This document shows, one piece after another, positions 1-7,468 of a stretch of DNA of 15,534 nt. Positions within the stretch are counted from its first letter, which is position 1. Each line of letters opens with the position of its first letter. Origin of the DNA: Lachnospiraceae bacterium. Lineage in GTDB: Bacteria; Bacillota_A; Clostridia; Lachnospirales; Lachnospiraceae. The stretch spans positions 1 to 15,534 of the forward strand of contig JAFXDD010000027.1 of assembly GCA_017516285.1 (NCBI GenBank), written 5' to 3'. The position numbers and the translations under genes are program-made. The notes beneath the pieces were generated by a model. The model saw only the letters and a list, made by a program, of their open reading frames with translations. It did not search any database and was not told the origin of the DNA.

Positions 1-417
1 GATGAGGAAATTTTTGCAGAAGGAACAGCGGCGGCAACAGAATTTGTAATAGATAAAACAAATCCTGTAGTTAACGTAAGCTACACGAATAATGCAGTAG
101 CCAATGGCAAATATTTTGATGCGGACAGAACCGCTGTTATCAAGGTAACAGAAAGAAACTTTGATGCAGCCAAGGTGGCGTCAAAGATAACAGCAGACGA
201 TTATGCGGAAGGTACAGAAATCTATGATTACGTAGCAAAGCTGCAGAATATAGAGAACTGGACAAAGGATGGTATTGAATATACCATCGAGCTTCCGTTC
301 TCCGAAGAGGCAGCGTATGTGTTTGATATTATGGTTACCGACCTTGCAGAAAGAGTCTGTGATGAGGAAATTTTTGCAGAAGGAACAGCAGCGGCAACGG
401 AGTTTGTAATAGATAAA
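1..417 (+). repeat. Tandem 360-bp (120-residue) coding repeat, near-identical edge blocks
   Basis: Bases 1-57 and 361-417 are nearly identical; I count three differences, at positions 30, 39 and 42 of the block, all synonymous. They are exactly 360 bases apart, which is one 120-residue module. The module after base 418 diverges in sequence and codon choice while keeping the same layout. Further copies probably lie upstream of the window, so this edge may be a recombination-prone array. Confidence 0.75.
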
Positions 418-3258
418 ATGTTACCAATAATTAATGTTACTTATTCTAATAATACAGCAGCTAACGGCATGTATTTTAATACTGATAGATTAGCAGTTAT
501 TAGTATTGAAGAGAGAAATTTTGATTCAACAGATGTTGTTGCGACAATTGTTGCAAATTCGGCAGTCGGAGAAGTATATGACTACAATGCATATTTACAG
601 GACCCAGATAATTGGAATACCGATGGTATTGTACATACAATAAAAGAACCTATTCCATTTAAGGTTGAAGCACATTATGAAATAGCTTTATCTTGTACAG
701 ACTTAGCTGATTCAGTACAGAATAAGATTGTTTTTGCTGAAAATACTGTTGCAGCGACGAAGTTTACCATAGATAAAACTGAACCGAAAGAATTGGATAT
801 TCAGATTAATAATGTTTCAGTAGCACGTTCTATGGAGGAATCTCTTGCATTTGACAAATTCTACGGTCAGACTGTAACTGTAAAGCTTTCTGCAAATTGT
901 GATATCAGTGGCTTGCAGAGCTTGCAGTATCAGAAGGTGCCGGAGGTTGCACAGTATGATGAAAAGGGTACATGGAGTGTATATGATGCGGAAAAGGGCA
1001 TTGTAGTTGCTCCGAATGAAAAGTTTATTATTTACTTTAGGGCAGAGGATAGGGCAGGTAATGTGTCTATTATCCGTTCTACCGGTATTGTAGTGGATGA
1101 TAAGTTGCCAATCGGTGAGACGAGAGCTCCTGAAATTGATATTTTCCCAGATGGTGCAGGTGCAGTGCATGGCTCTAGCGTTGGTGTAAGCATAAAGGTA
1201 GTTGACCCTGCATATGTAGGTGAAAGTGTGGATAAGGCAGGTTACTATTCTGGTTTGAGCAGTATTGCTTATAAGATTTATGCAACGGATATTGATGCAA
1301 GTGAAACAGGTGAACTTTTGAGCACATATCCGGAAGGTATTGTGAGAGATAAGGATGGTCTTATCAGTTCCTGGAGCGGTAATATTACTGTAAACAGTAG
1401 TTTCAACAGTAATAACGTAATTGTGGAAATAACCGCAACGGATAATGCAGGAAATGTTAGAACCTCTTCAACAAGTGTGGGTGATATCAAAATTGATACC
1501 ACTGCACCAATTATTGAAATTAGTTACAACAATAACAATGTGGATGGCAATGGCTTCTTCCAAACAGACAGAGTGGCAACGGTTACCATTATTGAGCGTA
1601 ACTTCAGCTCCTCTGACGTAAATATTGCCATAACCAACACGGATGGTACGATGCCGGGAATTTCAGACTGGAGCGAGTCCAAGGGTGGTGGAAATGGTGA
1701 TGATACCAGATGGACAGCTACGATTGCGTATACAGCGGATGGTGATTATACCTTTGGTATTGCCTTTGCAGATGCAGCAGGAAATGCATGCAGTAGTATT
1801 AATTATGCATCAGACAGTGCAGCTCCTACAGCCTTTACCATTGACAAGACTATTCCGGTTGTAGATGTAATGTATGACAATAATGCGGCATGGAACACCA
1901 ATTATTACAATGCAGGTCGTACAGCGGTTGTCAGAGTAAGAGAGCATAATTTCAATCCGGAAAGAGTGGAAATTACTTTGTCTGCAACCAATGATGGTGT
2001 TGTAGCTGCAGTGCCGGCAGTTGGTGGTTGGACCAGTAATGGTGACGAGCACACAGCAGTTATTCGTTATACCAGTGATGCTTTGTATCATTTTGATGTG
2101 GCTGTAAGAGATAATGCAGGAAATGAAGCAGCTGATTTTGCGGCACAGAGCTTCTATATTGACCAGACAGCACCTGCTTTAACCATTACAGGTGTAGAAA
2201 ATAATTCTGCAAACAGTGGTACAGTTATTCCGGTAATTACATATTCTGATACGAATTATGATACGGAACAGGTGACTATAACATTGGTTGGCGCTAACAG
2301 AAAGTTGGTTGCTTTAGATGGTAATTATGCAAATATCCATAACGGACGTGAATTTACCTTTGCAGATTTTGCAAACGAAAAAGAGGTTGATGACATTTAT
2401 ACCCTGACTGCTACTTTAACGGACAAAGCAGGAAATACCTCTACAGAGGAAGTAATCTTCTCTGTAAACCGCTTTGGTTCTACATACATGATTGACGAAG
2501 CGATTGAAAAGATTATCGGAGCATATGTTCAGACACCGATAGATACTGTAATTACGGAAATTAATGCAAACGAGTTAAGCAATATTAAGCTTACTTTGTT
2601 CAAAAATAATGAGACCATTATTTTGAAGGAAGGCACCGACTATAGCATTGATGTAGAGGGCGGTAATGGAGCATGGTATCAGTACACCTATACTATCTTT
2701 AAGAGCAATTTTGAAGATGATGGTGTTTACAGATTAAGCCTTTACTCAGAAGACGAAGCTGGCAATGTAGCAGAGAACACTCTGGACACTAAGAACATGG
2801 AAATCAGCTTTGGTGTAGATAAAACCAAGCCAAATATTATCGTGGAAAATTTAGAGAGTGGTATTACCTACGCTTTGGAAGGTATGACGGCTAAGTTGTC
2901 CATCAGTGATAACCTGTTGCTTAACTCTGTTCAGGTATATCTGGATGATTTAAATACTCCATACAAAGCATGGAATGCAGAGGAAATCGCTGAAATTATT
3001 TCCGGAAATGGTGAATTCGCATTTGACATTCCGGGCGATTCTACTGGCGCACACGAAGTACGCATTGTCAGTGCAGACGTGGCAGGAAATGAACAAATTG
3101 CAGAAATTTCAGATTTCTTCGTAACCACAAATCTTTTAGTTCGCTACGTAAACAATAAGCCATTACTCTATGGCTCTATTGCAGGCATGGTGCTCCTGAT
3201 AGGTGCAACGGTATTCCTGCTTGTTTATAAAAGAGAAAAGAGCGAAGAGGAAGCTTGA
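1..3258 (+). CDS. Large Ig-like repeat surface protein, C-terminal membrane anchor (5' partial)
   Basis: The frame is open from base 1, so the start lies upstream; the GTG at 175 is internal. The visible 1085 residues form about nine modules of 90-120 residues, most ending in a strand such as FTIDKT-P (codons near 18, 138, 258, 500 and 616) and opening with a Y-NNN and ER/EHNF pattern. Seven modules carry DxAGN (for example DRAGN, DNAGN, DKAGN), typical of bacterial Ig-like domains in adhesins and surface proteins. The first two visible modules have DLAERV or DLADSV instead. Near the C-terminus a hydrophobic segment at about residues 1057-1076 is followed by a short KREK tail, so the repeats should face outside and the tail the cytoplasm. 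No LPXTG motif is present. The role is probably adhesion or surface structure (inference). A terminator-like hairpin follows the stop. Confidence 0.85.
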   Translation, partial: DEEIFAEGTAAATEFVIDKTNPVVNVSYTNNAVANGKYFDADRTAVIKVTERNFDAAKVASKITADDYAEGTEIYDYVAKLQNIENWTKDGIEYTIELPFSEEAAYVFDIMVTDLAERVCDEEIFAEGTAAATEFVIDKMLPIINVTYSNNTAANGMYFNTDRLAVISIEERNFDSTDVVATIVANSAVGEVYDYNAYLQDPDNWNTDGIVHTIKEPIPFKVEAHYEIALSCTDLADSVQNKIVFAENTVAATKFTIDKTEPKELDIQINNVSVARSMEESLAFDKFYGQTVTVKLSANCDISGLQSLQYQKVPEVAQYDEKGTWSVYDAEKGIVVAPNEKFIIYFRAEDRAGNVSIIRSTGIVVDDKLPIGETRAPEIDIFPDGAGAVHGSSVGVSIKVVDPAYVGESVDKAGYYSGLSSIAYKIYATDIDASETGELLSTYPEGIVRDKDGLISSWSGNITVNSSFNSNNVIVEITATDNAGNVRTSSTSVGDIKIDTTAPIIEISYNNNNVDGNGFFQTDRVATVTIIERNFSSSDVNIAITNTDGTMPGISDWSESKGGGNGDDTRWTATIAYTADGDYTFGIAFADAAGNACSSINYASDSAAPTAFTIDKTIPVVDVMYDNNAAWNTNYYNAGRTAVVRVREHNFNPERVEITLSATNDGVVAAVPAVGGWTSNGDEHTAVIRYTSDALYHFDVAVRDNAGNEAADFAAQSFYIDQTAPALTITGVENNSANSGTVIPVITYSDTNYDTEQVTITLVGANRKLVALDGNYANIHNGREFTFADFANEKEVDDIYTLTATLTDKAGNTSTEEVIFSVNRFGSTYMIDEAIEKIIGAYVQTPIDTVITEINANELSNIKLTLFKNNETIILKEGTDYSIDVEGGNGAWYQYTYTIFKSNFEDDGVYRLSLYSEDEAGNVAENTLDTKNMEISFGVDKTKPNIIVENLESGITYALEGMTAKLSISDNLLLNSVQVYLDDLNTPYKAWNAEEIAEIISGNGEFAFDIPGDSTGAHEVRIVSADVAGNEQIAEISDFFVTTNLLVRYVNNKPLLYGSIAGMVLLIGATVFLLVYKREKSEEEA

Positions 3259-3269
3259 TTAGTGTGATG

Positions 3270-3300
3270 AGGGGCGGTCGAGATGGCCGCTCCTTGTTTT
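3270..3300 (+). terminator. Intrinsic terminator after the repeat protein
   Basis: A 10-bp stem (3270-3279 with 3285-3294, including two G-U pairs) encloses a 5-base loop and is followed by TGTTTT. It starts 11 bases after the stop codon. The ATG at 3283, which would extend the next gene, lies in the loop and right arm, so it is unlikely to be a start. Confidence 0.75.
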
Positions 3301-3312
3301 CAAGAAGAGGAG

Positions 3313-4746
3313 ATGTGGACTAAGGTGAAAAGAATTAAATCTGTATTTCCATATTTATTTTTTATATACATAAGTCTTTTTGTGTTTTGTTCGCAAATAG
3401 GAGGAGATGAATTATGGAACTATAATTTTGCGAGAAACATATGTGAGGGTGGTACTCCCTATGTTGATTTTAGTATTCTACAAACACCATTATCAGCCTA
3501 TATTTCAGCATTTTTCTTGGCAGTATTTGGAAAAAAATTAATAGTTTTTCGTGTTATGAGTGCTATATTATTAGTTTCTACTGCAAGTATGCTATATAAA
3601 ATATGTGTAAAAATATCTAAAGAAAAAAATCTTGCATTTATTCTTACAATCATTATAGAGTCACTATCATTGATTGTTTGGATATACAATTATAATAATC
3701 TGATTGTCTTTTTGGTTTTAGTTATATTTTACTTAGATTTAATTAAAATAGAGAAAAATATTAAAAATGATATTTTTATTGGTTTAATTATTGGCTGTTG
3801 TGTATTGATTAAACAAAGTACGGGTGGCTTGTTATTAGTTGCAAATATTGTGATTTGTATATATGATATTGTATTTGAGAAAAAAGATAAGCTAAGAGTA
3901 TGGGTTCGTTTGGGAACTAGCATGATACCGGGAGTACTGTTTATAATTTATTTGCTAATTACAGGAAGTTTATGGGCTTTTTGGGATTATGCTGTAAGAG
4001 GAGTAGGGGAATTTAAACATTTATATACCATTTTGGAGTTAATGGAAAGCACGTCTTTTGGTATGATATTAGGGATATTTCCATTTATGGTTATAGTCTT
4101 GTCAAGTTTGAGTATTTTCAGAAATACTTCTAATATCTCAAGAAGAGATCATATTATGGTGTTAGTTTTTTGTATATTAGGTGGCATTGTTGCATATCCG
4201 TTAACTGATTTTTCACATTTACTCGCGGCTTGTGTACCATATGTAATATGTTTTGTTTGTTGCTTGAATTACAAAATGTCAAAATTAGGTAATATATTGG
4301 GAGTGGCAGAAGCAATATTTTTAGGGCTTATTATTACATATGCAATGGTGCCAGATAGTGAAAAATATGTAATCAGCAATTTGAAGTATTTTCAAGGCAT
4401 ACCAATTCATATAGAATTGGCAGAAGCAATAGAAGAAGTGGATAATTACATAATATCAAAGGATGCTGAAAATGTGAATGTGCTTATAGCGGATGATAGT
4501 GCGGTAGCATATATGATACCATTGGGACGGTATAATAAGGATTTTGATATGTTGCTTGTAGGAAATTTGGGGAGTCAAACGATTGATGATTTACTTAATC
4601 AAGATGAAAAAACAATTTATCTGGTTCGTCGTGACGAAACAGATATGGGAGCACAAAATCATTTTGAATTAATCCACAAAATTAAAAATACATATATAAA
4701 GATTGGTGAGGTGCAACATTTTGATGCATATATTAAGGCTAAATAA
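3313..4746 (+). CDS. GT-C fold membrane glycosyltransferase (ArnT/PMT, GT39-like)
   Basis: This is a polytopic membrane protein of about 477 residues with many hydrophobic helices and a C-terminal soluble part of roughly 110 residues. After the first helix, the external loop carries GGDELWNYNFAR (D32-E33 from this start). An acidic pair in the first loop is the expected catalytic or metal-binding site of GT-C enzymes, which move sugars from polyprenyl-phosphate donors on the outer face of the membrane. Start choice is uncertain. AGGAG at 3308-3312 abuts ATG 3313 and is 12 bases from GTG 3325, which would give MKRIKSVF; ATG 3283 sits inside a terminator hairpin. The gene is clearly more AT-rich than its flanks. 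It overlaps the next gene and probably works with it. Substrate is unknown; exact family assignment is tentative. Confidence 0.75.
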   Translation: MWTKVKRIKSVFPYLFFIYISLFVFCSQIGGDELWNYNFARNICEGGTPYVDFSILQTPLSAYISAFFLAVFGKKLIVFRVMSAILLVSTASMLYKICVKISKEKNLAFILTIIIESLSLIVWIYNYNNLIVFLVLVIFYLDLIKIEKNIKNDIFIGLIIGCCVLIKQSTGGLLLVANIVICIYDIVFEKKDKLRVWVRLGTSMIPGVLFIIYLLITGSLWAFWDYAVRGVGEFKHLYTILELMESTSFGMILGIFPFMVIVLSSLSIFRNTSNISRRDHIMVLVFCILGGIVAYPLTDFSHLLAACVPYVICFVCCLNYKMSKLGNILGVAEAIFLGLIITYAMVPDSEKYVISNLKYFQGIPIHIELAEAIEEVDNYIISKDAENVNVLIADDSAVAYMIPLGRYNKDFDMLLVGNLGSQTIDDLLNQDEKTIYLVRRDETDMGAQNHFELIHKIKNTYIKIGEVQHFDAYIKAK

Positions 4747-6256
4747 GAATAAAATTTTTAATTGTATGCCGATTTGTATATTATTTGTAGCAGTTATTTC
4801 AGTTTTGTTATATGGTTTTAGCGATGGAATACAGGGAAATGATTTCTGGTGGCATGTTAAAGTTGGAGAATGGATTGTTCAGAATAGAGAAATACCTGTA
4901 AAAGATATATTTTCTTGGTATGGCATAGAACATGGTATCCCATGGACAGCACATGAATGGCTATCGGAAGTGATTTTTTATTTAATATATCATAATTTTC
5001 ATGAGTTTGGAATTTTTATATTTGCTTTTCTAAGCGCATATATTATGCTTTACTTATTATGGAGAGAAACAAAAAAGTATATAAACCAGAATATATTGAT
5101 TTGTGGACTGTTTTATGTTTTGCTTGCCACAGTTGCTGTTTCATTTTTTTATGGCCGACCACATGTATTTAGTTATTTGTTGTTGTTTTGCACATTAAAA
5201 GTATTATATCAGTATTATGAAAATGTCGATAGTAAGTGGATTTATTCTATGCCATTGATTGCAGTATTGTGGGGCAACCTACATGGGGGGTCTTCAAATT
5301 TAACATATCTTTTGTGTGGTGTTTTTTTTGTTTCAGGTCTATGTACTATTAAACTAGGTTGCATTAGAGGGGAAAGGCTTAGTAATAAATGGATTGTCAG
5401 GTTGCTTATAGTAACAATGCTCACAGTAGCGGCACTTACAGTAAATCCTGCAGGGATTAAAATATTAAGTTATCCGTATTCAAATATGTCAGATGATTTA
5501 ATGACAAGACTTATCAGTGAGTGGCAGTCGCCGGATGCGAAAAACATCGGTCATTTGATTTTGTTTTATTTTCCTATAGGTATGTTGGGGATTGGCTTTG
5601 TTACACAGAACAAAAAAATCAGGATAATAGATGCATTTATTATGATATTATTTTTATTTCTGTTCCTTAGGAGTATCCGATTTATTATGTTGTGGTATGT
5701 TGCAGCTTCGTTTTGTGCATTTCCGTATATGCTAGAGCTTAAAGTGAAAGCAATAGAGAAAAAAAGAGACATAATTATATGTATTATTGCATTTTCATTA
5801 TTAACAGCTGTATCTTTAATGAATGTTGCTAAAATTGGATACAACTTAAAGAGAGGTGAGTTGATTTCAAAAGTACTTTCAAAGGAAGTTATAGAGTTTG
5901 TAAAAAGCGAAAATCCTCAAAGACTATTTAACGATTATAATTTTGGTGAGAGCCTGATTTTTGAGGATATTGCAGTTTTTTTTGATGCACGAGCAGATGT
6001 ATATTCAGGCAATGGAATGTTAGCAGATGGTGCTGGATTATTATTGTTACAACAATTACAGGATAAAGAAAAAGTACAATTTAATGTTGAAGAAATTATT
6101 TGCAAGTATAATTTCGATGCTCTTCTGGTGGCAAAGAACAGGCCTTTATATGTATATCTTATAAGTAATCAGGAAAACTACGAGGTAGCATATGAAGACA
6201 ATGTTGCAGCTTACTTCCGCATCACTCATTTTCCTGCCCAAACATGCATACAATGA
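4724..6256 (+). CDS. Polytopic membrane protein, probable GT-C glycosyltransferase
   Basis: About 510 residues with a first helix near residues 17-33 and a long series of later helices. The first external loop carries GNDFWWHVKVGEWI (D40, W42, W43, H44), then IPVKDIFSW and HEWLSE. This DxWWHxxxGEWI, IPxxDxFSW, HEWLxE layout recurs in uncharacterised bacterial membrane proteins related to GT-C glycosyltransferases. The soluble C-terminus includes NDYNFGESLIF and FFDARADVY, also usual in that group. I chose ATG 4724, with GGTGAGGTG about 10 bases upstream; TTG 4703 and GTG 4706 are in-frame alternatives. The chosen start overlaps the preceding gene by 23 bases, which suggests translational coupling. 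Composition is AT-rich like its partner. Likely role: building or attaching a surface glycan (inference); the substrate cannot be read from sequence. Confidence 0.7.
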   Translation: MHILRLNKNKIFNCMPICILFVAVISVLLYGFSDGIQGNDFWWHVKVGEWIVQNREIPVKDIFSWYGIEHGIPWTAHEWLSEVIFYLIYHNFHEFGIFIFAFLSAYIMLYLLWRETKKYINQNILICGLFYVLLATVAVSFFYGRPHVFSYLLLFCTLKVLYQYYENVDSKWIYSMPLIAVLWGNLHGGSSNLTYLLCGVFFVSGLCTIKLGCIRGERLSNKWIVRLLIVTMLTVAALTVNPAGIKILSYPYSNMSDDLMTRLISEWQSPDAKNIGHLILFYFPIGMLGIGFVTQNKKIRIIDAFIMILFLFLFLRSIRFIMLWYVAASFCAFPYMLELKVKAIEKKRDIIICIIAFSLLTAVSLMNVAKIGYNLKRGELISKVLSKEVIEFVKSENPQRLFNDYNFGESLIFEDIAVFFDARADVYSGNGMLADGAGLLLLQQLQDKEKVQFNVEEIICKYNFDALLVAKNRPLYVYLISNQENYEVAYEDNVAAYFRITHFPAQTCIQ

Positions 6257-6289
6257 TTATAACCAACGTGTTTCAATAAGAGGGAATTT

Positions 6290-6670
6290 ATGAGGCAGCA
6301 AAATCGCAACAATCAATTAATTAGCAAGCTGAAAATGCTTCTTTTCACCACACTGACAGCAGTTTTTATTTCCGCAGTATTGCTTGTTTTATCGGCAGTA
6401 TTGCTTGAAAAGCTGGGGCTTAGTGCCGGGCAGGCCAGAATACTTATATATGCCGTGTACATAGTCAGTGCGCTGGCAGCAGGCCTGATTGCAGGTAAAT
6501 GGCAGCGTGAGCGAAAATTTATGTGGGGCGCTTTGGCAGGTACCATCTGGCTTGTAACCGTGCTGGTGGTCAGTCTTTTCATGAATGGTACCGGAATCGA
6601 CGCCACCGAGCTGTTTCCGGCCTTTGCGTGCATGGTGGGCGGCGGCATGCTGGGCGGTATGCTGGCTTGA
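6290..6670 (+). CDS. TIGR04086-family small membrane protein
   Basis: A 126-residue protein with a short basic N-terminus and four hydrophobic segments, at about residues 15-38, 47-66, 77-96 and 106-126. Size, helix spacing and the glycine-rich last helix (GGGMLGGML) fit the TIGR04086 (DUF3792-like) membrane family of Firmicutes. From memory, genes of this family often sit close to yajC and the SCIFF genes in Clostridia, which agrees with the position here. The start is supported by AGAGGG five to seven bases upstream of ATG 6290. It lies 33 bases after the AT-rich glycosyltransferase pair, with base composition back to that of the rest of the window. Function is unknown; a role near the Sec translocon is only suggested by the neighbourhood. 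Confidence 0.75.
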   Translation: MRQQNRNNQLISKLKMLLFTTLTAVFISAVLLVLSAVLLEKLGLSAGQARILIYAVYIVSALAAGLIAGKWQRERKFMWGALAGTIWLVTVLVVSLFMNGTGIDATELFPAFACMVGGGMLGGMLA

Positions 6671-6695
6671 ATTTATTCAAGAAAAGGAGGAGCTT

Positions 6696-7037
6696 ATGAC
6701 AGAGGAAATGAAGCGGGTTTTGCAGCGATATAGTATTGAATTGTCTAAATTGTATGGCGAACACTTGAAGTCTGTAATTTTATATGGCTCCTATGCGAGG
6801 GGCGATTTCAATGAGAATTCTGACGTTGATATTATGATTTTGTTGGATATTTCAGATTTGGAGATAAAGAATTACCGTCATGAGTTGTCCGAAATGACAT
6901 ATGATTATAATATGGATTATGACATTGACATTAAGCCTATAGCCAAAAATGAAGCACACTTTAATCGGTGGGCATCCGTATATCCATTCTATGCAAATGT
7001 AAAGCAGGAAGGAGTGGAGTTATATGGAGCTGCATAA
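6696..7037 (+). CDS. MNT-domain nucleotidyltransferase (HEPN/MNT-type antitoxin)
   Basis: A 113-residue minimal nucleotidyltransferase. The nucleotide-binding signature is intact: GSYARG at residues 31-36 followed by SDVDI at 42-46, giving the metal carboxylates D43 and D45, with a likely third carboxylate at D78 in DIDIKP. Proteins of this type usually pair with a HEPN-domain RNase toxin and neutralise it, in characterised cases by adding AMP groups to the toxin. The start is ATG 6696, five bases after a perfect AAGGAGG at 6684-6690; the longer frame from 6585 would overlap the upstream gene and has no matching signal. The gene expected next, a HEPN protein, is reduced to a 27-codon stub overlapping this stop codon. 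The protein therefore appears to be an orphan antitoxin; it could act on a partner elsewhere or be decaying. Confidence 0.85.
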   Translation: MTEEMKRVLQRYSIELSKLYGEHLKSVILYGSYARGDFNENSDVDIMILLDISDLEIKNYRHELSEMTYDYNMDYDIDIKPIAKNEAHFNRWASVYPFYANVKQEGVELYGAA

Positions 7038-7107
7038 TGAGATAGGGACTGCCAGAGATTTAGAACACAGGCTCTCTTTTTACCACTTAAAATCAGCTAT
7101 ATCTTGA
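7024..7107 (+). pseudogene. Truncated 5' stub of a probable HEPN-domain partner
   Basis: An ATG at 7024 overlaps the end of the MNT gene and has AAGGAG at 7009-7014 nine bases upstream, as a coupled partner gene would. The frame reads MELHNEIGTARDLEHRLSFY then HLKSAIS and stops at 7105-7107. The RDL, YxLxxAxxxLKSA flavour resembles the first helix of HEPN proteins, which normally run 110-140 residues. The stop falls inside the -35 box of the scfA promoter, so the rest of the gene appears deleted. HEPN assignment is by context and a short resemblance only. Confidence 0.5.
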
Positions 7108-7131
7108 CAAACCACCATAATGTGGTATAAT
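7104..7131 (+). promoter_or_regulatory. Strong sigma-A promoter of scfA with internal dyad
   Basis: TTGACA at 7104-7109 and TATAAT at 7126-7131 are both perfect, with a 16-base spacer and an extended -10 TG at 7123-7124. The spacer holds a dyad, ACCAC-CATAAT-GTGGT (7111-7126), which could be a repressor site. Transcription should start near 7138, leaving a leader of about 45 bases before scfA. Confidence 0.85.
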
Positions 7132-7182
7132 AGCCTTAATTGTTATTAATTTTTTATTAATTTCAGAAGGAGAATCTGTTTT

Positions 7183-7329
7183 ATGAAGCATATTAAGACT
7201 TTAAACACCAGAAATTTACAGGAATCCATGAAAAAGGGTGGATGTGGCGAGTGCCAGACTTCCTGTCAGTCTGCTTGCAAGACATCTTGTACAGTAGGTA
7301 ACCAGAGCTGCGAGAAGATTAGCAAATAA
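7183..7329 (+). CDS. scfA: SCIFF peptide, six-cysteine ranthipeptide precursor
   Basis: A 48-residue RiPP precursor. The leader begins MKHIKTLNTRNLQESMKK; the core holds six cysteines at residues 21, 24, 28, 32, 36 and 43 in the pattern GGCGECQTSCQSACKTSC followed by TVGNQSC. This is the very conserved SCIFF (six cysteines in forty-five residues) peptide of Clostridia. In characterised homologues the radical-SAM maturase links Cys32 to Thr37 by a thioether; both residues are present at those numbers. AGAAGGAG at 7165-7172 lies 10 bases upstream of the ATG. A near-consensus promoter drives it and a hairpin separates it from scfB, which fits making more peptide than enzyme. Members of this family have been linked to quorum-sensing-like regulation in clostridia; the role here is not visible. 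Confidence 0.95.
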   Translation: MKHIKTLNTRNLQESMKKGGCGECQTSCQSACKTSCTVGNQSCEKISK

Positions 7330-7356
7330 TTTCAGCTTACATATTGGTGATACCAT

Positions 7357-7385
7357 ATAAGCAGCGATTTTCAGTCGCTGCTTAT
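7357..7385 (+). terminator. Hairpin between scfA and scfB (attenuator-like)
   Basis: An 11-bp perfect stem (7357-7367 with 7375-7385) has a 7-base loop TTTTCAG. The GC-rich core GCAGCGA/TCGCTGC is followed by TTATTGTATGTT, a weak T-rich tail. It probably ends part of the transcripts, protects the 3' end of the scfA message, or both, and so sets the precursor-to-maturase ratio. Confidence 0.6.
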
Positions 7386-7468
7386 TGTATGTTGAAACGA
7401 ATAGAGAGAAGTTGTGTCTGTGTGGCTTTGCAGCAAGCAGAAGGTGAAGCAGACGGGAAAGGATAAAG

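Noticed and set aside
1810..2091. Minus-strand open frame inside the repeat protein
   Set aside because: Shadow of the Ig-like modules; composition and motifs belong to the + strand frame.
3283..3312. ATG 3283 as start of the first glycosyltransferase
   Set aside because: It lies in the loop and right arm of a terminator-like hairpin; the only good ribosome binding site in the area is at 3308-3312.
6585..6695. Longer version of the MNT gene starting at 6585
   Set aside because: The extra residues overlap the TIGR04086 gene, do not look like an MNT N-terminus, and a perfect AAGGAGG stands right before ATG 6696.
7389..7466. Small frame of 25 codons before scfB (MLKRIERSCVCVALQQ...)
   Set aside because: It has no ribosome binding site, begins just after the hairpin and shows no recognisable features; probably chance.
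7330..7468. CRISPR array or tRNA near the SCIFF genes
   Set aside because: Only one hairpin is present; there are no spaced direct repeats and no cloverleaf. No CRISPR array, rRNA, tRNA or insertion sequence was seen anywhere in the window.
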